Source: Psychrobacillus sp044762745
GTDB taxonomy: Bacteria; Bacillota; Bacilli; Bacillales_A; Planococcaceae
Assembly: GCF_044762745.1 (NCBI RefSeq)
Contig: NZ_JBIWEX010000005.1
Coordinates: forward strand, 62,001-126,000
Length of the DNA stretch: 64,000 nt
Direction: 5' to 3'
The position numbers and the translations under genes were made by a program. A model generated the notes under the pieces. It was not told the DNA's origin and did not search any database. It saw nothing but the letters and a program-made list of their open reading frames with translations. Below, piece after piece: positions 61,157-64,000 of the stretch. The first letter of the stretch is position 1, and each line of letters starts with the position of its first letter.

Positions 61157-62481
61157 ATGCGATTCCACCCTTCGATTGCGGCTTGTGCTTTGTCCATTTC
61201 ACGGGAGATTCCGTGATGAAAAAAGACGATGTCACCGTTTGGATAATTTGCGGAGCGTCCGACGCGTCCGCTTATTTGGATGAGCGCGCTTGATGTGAAA
61301 ATTTTTTGCTCCGCTCCAACGACTGCTACATGGACGTTTTCGATTGTGATGCCACGTTCTAGGATGGTTGTCGTGAGTAGTCCTGGTATTTTCTTTTCTC
61401 GGAGCTTCATGACGAGTTCTTTTCGTTCAGGATGTTCTGCATGTACCCTTGGTATGTCACCTGGGAAGTTTTCGAGCATTTCGATTGTCGGTAGGAATAC
61501 GAGGAATGGGATGTTGTTTTTTGTTTTTTCTTCGATCCATTGCTTTAGTTTGTTTGGGAATTTCTCTTTTCTTAGTTGTCTTGCGTAGCCACATAGACTG
61601 TCGAATCTAGGAACGGGTAGGTCGTGCCCATGATATCTTCGGGAAAGTACTGACTGGTTTGTTGTTTGGAGTGATTTTGTTGGTGTTGCGGTTACGTAGT
61701 GAATGGCGGCGTCTTGTTTTGCTGCTTTTTTTACCGCTCGTTGGAGTGTTTCGTCTGCGTAATATGGAAAAGCGTCTGCTTCGTCGACAAAGACGACGTC
61801 GAATGCATTTTCAAATCGGTATAGCTGATGGGTTGTTGCGAGTATGAGTTCAGCGAATCCTTCTTGGTCTGGTGCTCCGCCGTACAGTGCATGAATAGTT
61901 GTTTTGGGAAATACTTTTTGGAACCGTGGGAATAGTTCTAGGATGACGTCCGTTCTTGGCGCTGCTACGCATACTCGTTTTCCTTGCTTTAGGCATTGGA
62001 AGATGGATGGAAAGAGTAGCTCTGTTTTGCCTGCTCCACAAACCGCATGAAGGAGATGTGATTTGTTTTGTTCGACACTTGTGAGTAGTTCTTCACTTGC
62101 TTTTTGTTGGAGAGGTGTTAGTTGGCCGCTCCATGTGAACACATGAGCGTTCGCGCCGCGAGCATGTTCTTTGTTCCAAAGGAGCAACTCGGAACAACTA
62201 CTCACCCGCCCCATCCGAATGCAGTGGCGGCAATAGGTGCAGTCTTTGTTACAACGTGCACAGTGAAATGTGTGAAATAAGTGCTGGGTTGAGTTGTGGC
62301 ATCGGTTGCAGACGTACTTCTTTAATTGACCAAAAAAGGGTTGGTTTTCGTCTATTTGGATGCCGGGTTTGAGGTGAATGTGGCCGCTTTTGATGTGGGC
62401 GTCGATGGCTTCGCGCGGGAATGGGGTGTGTTCGCGAAGCCAGATGCGGCCAGTGAGAAATTGTTGCAATTGGTTGTCCAT
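61153..62481 (-). CDS. comFA: Competence DNA-uptake helicase ComFA
   Basis: 442 residues. A four-cysteine zinc module (YVCNRCHNST; FHCARCNKDCTYCRHC) is followed by a superfamily-2 helicase: Walker A CGAGKTELLF, motif II FVDEADAF, TATPT (motif III) and QISGRVGRS (motif VI). Membrane-associated ATPase that drives single-stranded DNA import. ATG 62,481 with AGGAG at seven bases is preferred over the longer frame. Only 11 bases behind degV. Confidence 0.94.
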   Translation of the reverse strand: MDNQLQQFLTGRIWLREHTPFPREAIDAHIKSGHIHLKPGIQIDENQPFFGQLKKYVCNRCHNSTQHLFHTFHCARCNKDCTYCRHCIRMGRVSSCSELLLWNKEHARGANAHVFTWSGQLTPLQQKASEELLTSVEQNKSHLLHAVCGAGKTELLFPSIFQCLKQGKRVCVAAPRTDVILELFPRFQKVFPKTTIHALYGGAPDQEGFAELILATTHQLYRFENAFDVVFVDEADAFPYYADETLQRAVKKAAKQDAAIHYVTATPTKSLQTTNQSVLSRRYHGHDLPVPRFDSLCGYARQLRKEKFPNKLKQWIEEKTKNNIPFLVFLPTIEMLENFPGDIPRVHAEHPERKELVMKLREKKIPGLLTTTILERGITIENVHVAVVGAEQKIFTSSALIQISGRVGRSANYPNGDIVFFHHGISREMDKAQAAIEGWNRI

Positions 62482-62492
62482 TGGTATTCTCC

Positions 62493-63338
62493 TTAGTTGG
62501 TTTTTACCCAAGCTAGACCCATCGAGCCTTCGCCGAGGTGTGTGCCGATAACGGGACCGAAATAGCTGATTGTGAATTTAACGTTTGGCAGATTTGCTTC
62601 TAACTCGTTTTTCCATGCGATTGCTTCTTGTTCTTGGTTGGCGTGAATGATCGTCGCTTGTAGTTTGGCGTGTTTGTTTGCGTCTTCTTGGAGAAGGTCT
62701 GCAATGCGTTTCATCGCTTTTTTACGTGTGCGAACTTTTTCGAATGGTACGATAATTTTGTTTTCGAAGTGAAGGACTGGCTTCACTTGAAGCATAGTGC
62801 CGATGACGCGTTCGATGCCGTTTAGACGTCCGCCGCGGTGCAGATGGTCGAGGTTGTCAACCATGAAGTAGGCATGCATTGTTTGTTTCATGGTGTTTAG
62901 CTCTTTTAGTATTGCGTCTGGGTGTGCACCATCTTTTGCCATTTCTGCAGCTCGGAGGACATAAAAGCCTTGTGCCATGCAGGAAAGTTCTGAGTCAAAT
63001 GTATATACGTTTATGTTGTCCACGATTCGGCCTGCTTGTTGGGCACCTGTGAGTGTTCCACTAATGCCACTCGATAGGTGGATGGAAATGATTGCGTCGT
63101 AGTTTTTGGATAGTTCTTCGAAAGTACTGACAAAATCGCCGAGTGCAGGTTGCGACGTTTTCGGTAGCGTTCGCTCGTTTCGAACTTTGTCGTAAAATTC
63201 AGTTGTACTGATGTCGATTTCTTCTTTGTAAGTGTCGTTTCCGATAACAACGCTAAGTGGCACCATGCGAATGTCGAGTTTTTCGCGAAGTTCTTTTGGG
63301 ATATAGGCGGTGCTGTCTGTTACGATTGCTGTCTTCAT
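62493..63338 (-). CDS. degV: DegV-family fatty-acid-binding protein
   Basis: 281 residues, full length. IVTDSTAYIPKEL opens the protein; TSQPALGDFVSTFEEL and SIHLSSGISGT contain lipid-headgroup-binding Thr/Ser residues; HRGGRLNG is also conserved. DegV/FakB proteins present fatty acids to kinase FakA. Upstream of comFA as in B. subtilis. Confidence 0.92.
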   Translation of the reverse strand: MKTAIVTDSTAYIPKELREKLDIRMVPLSVVIGNDTYKEEIDISTTEFYDKVRNERTLPKTSQPALGDFVSTFEELSKNYDAIISIHLSSGISGTLTGAQQAGRIVDNINVYTFDSELSCMAQGFYVLRAAEMAKDGAHPDAILKELNTMKQTMHAYFMVDNLDHLHRGGRLNGIERVIGTMLQVKPVLHFENKIIVPFEKVRTRKKAMKRIADLLQEDANKHAKLQATIIHANQEQEAIAWKNELEANLPNVKFTISYFGPVIGTHLGEGSMGLAWVKTN

Positions 63339-63394
63339 GTTAAAATCACACTCCTACTGTTAATTTTACTGAATTGGGGTAGGAAATGGAAGCA

Positions 63395-63442
63395 CAAAAA
63401 TACCCCGAACATGATATTTGTCATATATGCACGGGGTGTAGT
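63395..63442 (-). terminator. Terminator of the lipoprotein gene
   Basis: CACCCCGTGCATATATGACA pairs imperfectly with ATCATGTTCGGGGT and is followed on the minus strand by ATTTTTGTG, between the lipoprotein gene and degV. Confidence 0.75.
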
Positions 63443-64000
63443 TTATTCAGCTGCTGAGTCTCCGATAAAGTAGACACTTGTGACTAGCCAGTTGCCGTCT
63501 TCTTTGACGAATACGGTTACTTGTCGGCCGTCACGATCGAGTTTGGCACCGGAGTCTGGTTGTTCTAGTGCGATATGGATGTTTGCAAACACTTGCGCAT
63601 GTGTTTTGTCGTATTTGATGATCGTTGTGTTGTCGGCTGTTCGGATTGTGTCGTAGTCGTTGAATGTTTGCTCAACTACTACTTTTTCATCGTCATGGTT
63701 GAAGCCTTCTGGATTTTTGGAAATGGTGTTCATGTAGCGATTGATGTCTTCGTCATTGAACGCTTCCATGTATTCGTCGAAGGCTGCGAGAATTGCTTCT
63801 TTTTCTTTTGCTGGTACATTGGTTGCTTCTTCAATGTTGCCTCCAGCCATTTCAAAGCCGACTTCGGATTTGTCGGTTGCTCCGTGGTCGGTTGTTTTTT
63901 GGGTGTTTGTTGGTGCGATATCGTTAACGGATCCAGTGTTTTCGTTTGTATCTTCATTGCTACCACATGCTGCAAGAAGTATTCCGAGCGTTGCAATAGC
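63443..64000 (-). CDS. Putative lipoprotein with NTF2-like domain (partial, runs off the window)
   Basis: 186 residues are visible. The frame is open from the right window edge, so the start lies outside. A lipobox (GILLAACGS) is followed by an Asn/Thr-rich linker and, from about residue 60, a domain resembling SnoaL/DUF4440-type NTF2 folds (EAILAAFDEYMEAFNDEDINRYMNT; DGNWLVTSVYF at the end). Likely exported and membrane-anchored; ligand or activity unknown. Confidence 0.75.
   Translation of the reverse strand, partial: AIATLGILLAACGSNEDTNENTGSVNDIAPTNTQKTTDHGATDKSEVGFEMAGGNIEEATNVPAKEKEAILAAFDEYMEAFNDEDINRYMNTISKNPEGFNHDDEKVVVEQTFNDYDTIRTADNTTIIKYDKTHAQVFANIHIALEQPDSGAKLDRDGRQVTVFVKEDGNWLVTSVYFIGDSAAE

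Overview
The window is a chromosomal piece of a low-GC, motile, competent Gram-positive bacterium. Gene content and order (ilv-leu operon behind a T-box, comF-flgM-flgK-flgL-fliW-csrA-hag, an IspA-type protease, sigma-D-like promoters) point to Bacillales. Codon use and the dispersed repeats suggest Planococcaceae (Psychrobacillus, Lysinibacillus or Sporosarcina relatives), but that placement is inference.

Positions 1-14,200 are metabolic. After an atypical short-chain dehydrogenase and a catechol 2,3-dioxygenase-like gene with a legible promoter and operator, an almost complete branched-chain amino acid locus runs leftwards: ilvD, T-box, ilvB, ilvN, ilvC, leuA, leuB, leuC, leuD, ilvA. Three repeat elements sit inside this locus, and ilvA seems to have lost its start region.

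Positions 14,200-20,500 are gene-poor and full of relics. They hold a frameshifted membrane-protein gene, a 35-residue holin-like (type I) toxin and a decayed second copy of it, a cytosolic trypsin-like protease fused to a DNA/RNA non-specific nuclease, an intracellular subtilisin (IspA), a fragment of another subtilase, and an unrecognised 50-codon ORF.

Positions 20,500-31,600 carry two chemoreceptors, a LysM-NlpC/P60 hydrolase, a broken flagellinolysin (flagellin with a zinc-protease insert), the flaG-fliD-fliS-fliT operon and a divergent second flagellin. Two copies of one IS3-family element sit inside the terminator hairpins of the two plus-strand flagellin genes. The second copy is itself split by an IS21-family element whose IstA has lost its third catalytic acid, and a shattered IS66 transposase follows.

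Positions 37,000-54,400 are a glycosylation island lying between hag and flaG, which are adjacent in B. subtilis. One 13-gene leftward run holds what looks like the full GDP-sugar route to CMP-legionaminic acid (legB, legC, legG, legI, legH, ptmE, legF). It continues with CDP-glucose genes (rfbH, rfbF, rfbG), an NAD-dependent reductase, a YerE-like thiamine-diphosphate enzyme (branched-chain deoxysugar of the yersiniose type) and a large glycosyltransferase. A Maf glycosyltransferase under its own sigma-D-like -10 element is the likely flagellin-modifying transferase.

Positions 54,400-64,000 are the conserved late-flagellar and competence block: hag, csrA, fliW, yviE-like, flgL, flgK, flgN, flgM, yvyF, comFC, comFA, degV, and a lipoprotein gene cut by the window edge. 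The hag leader keeps a hairpin with GGA in its loop plus a second GGA in the ribosome-binding site, as expected for CsrA control relieved by FliW.
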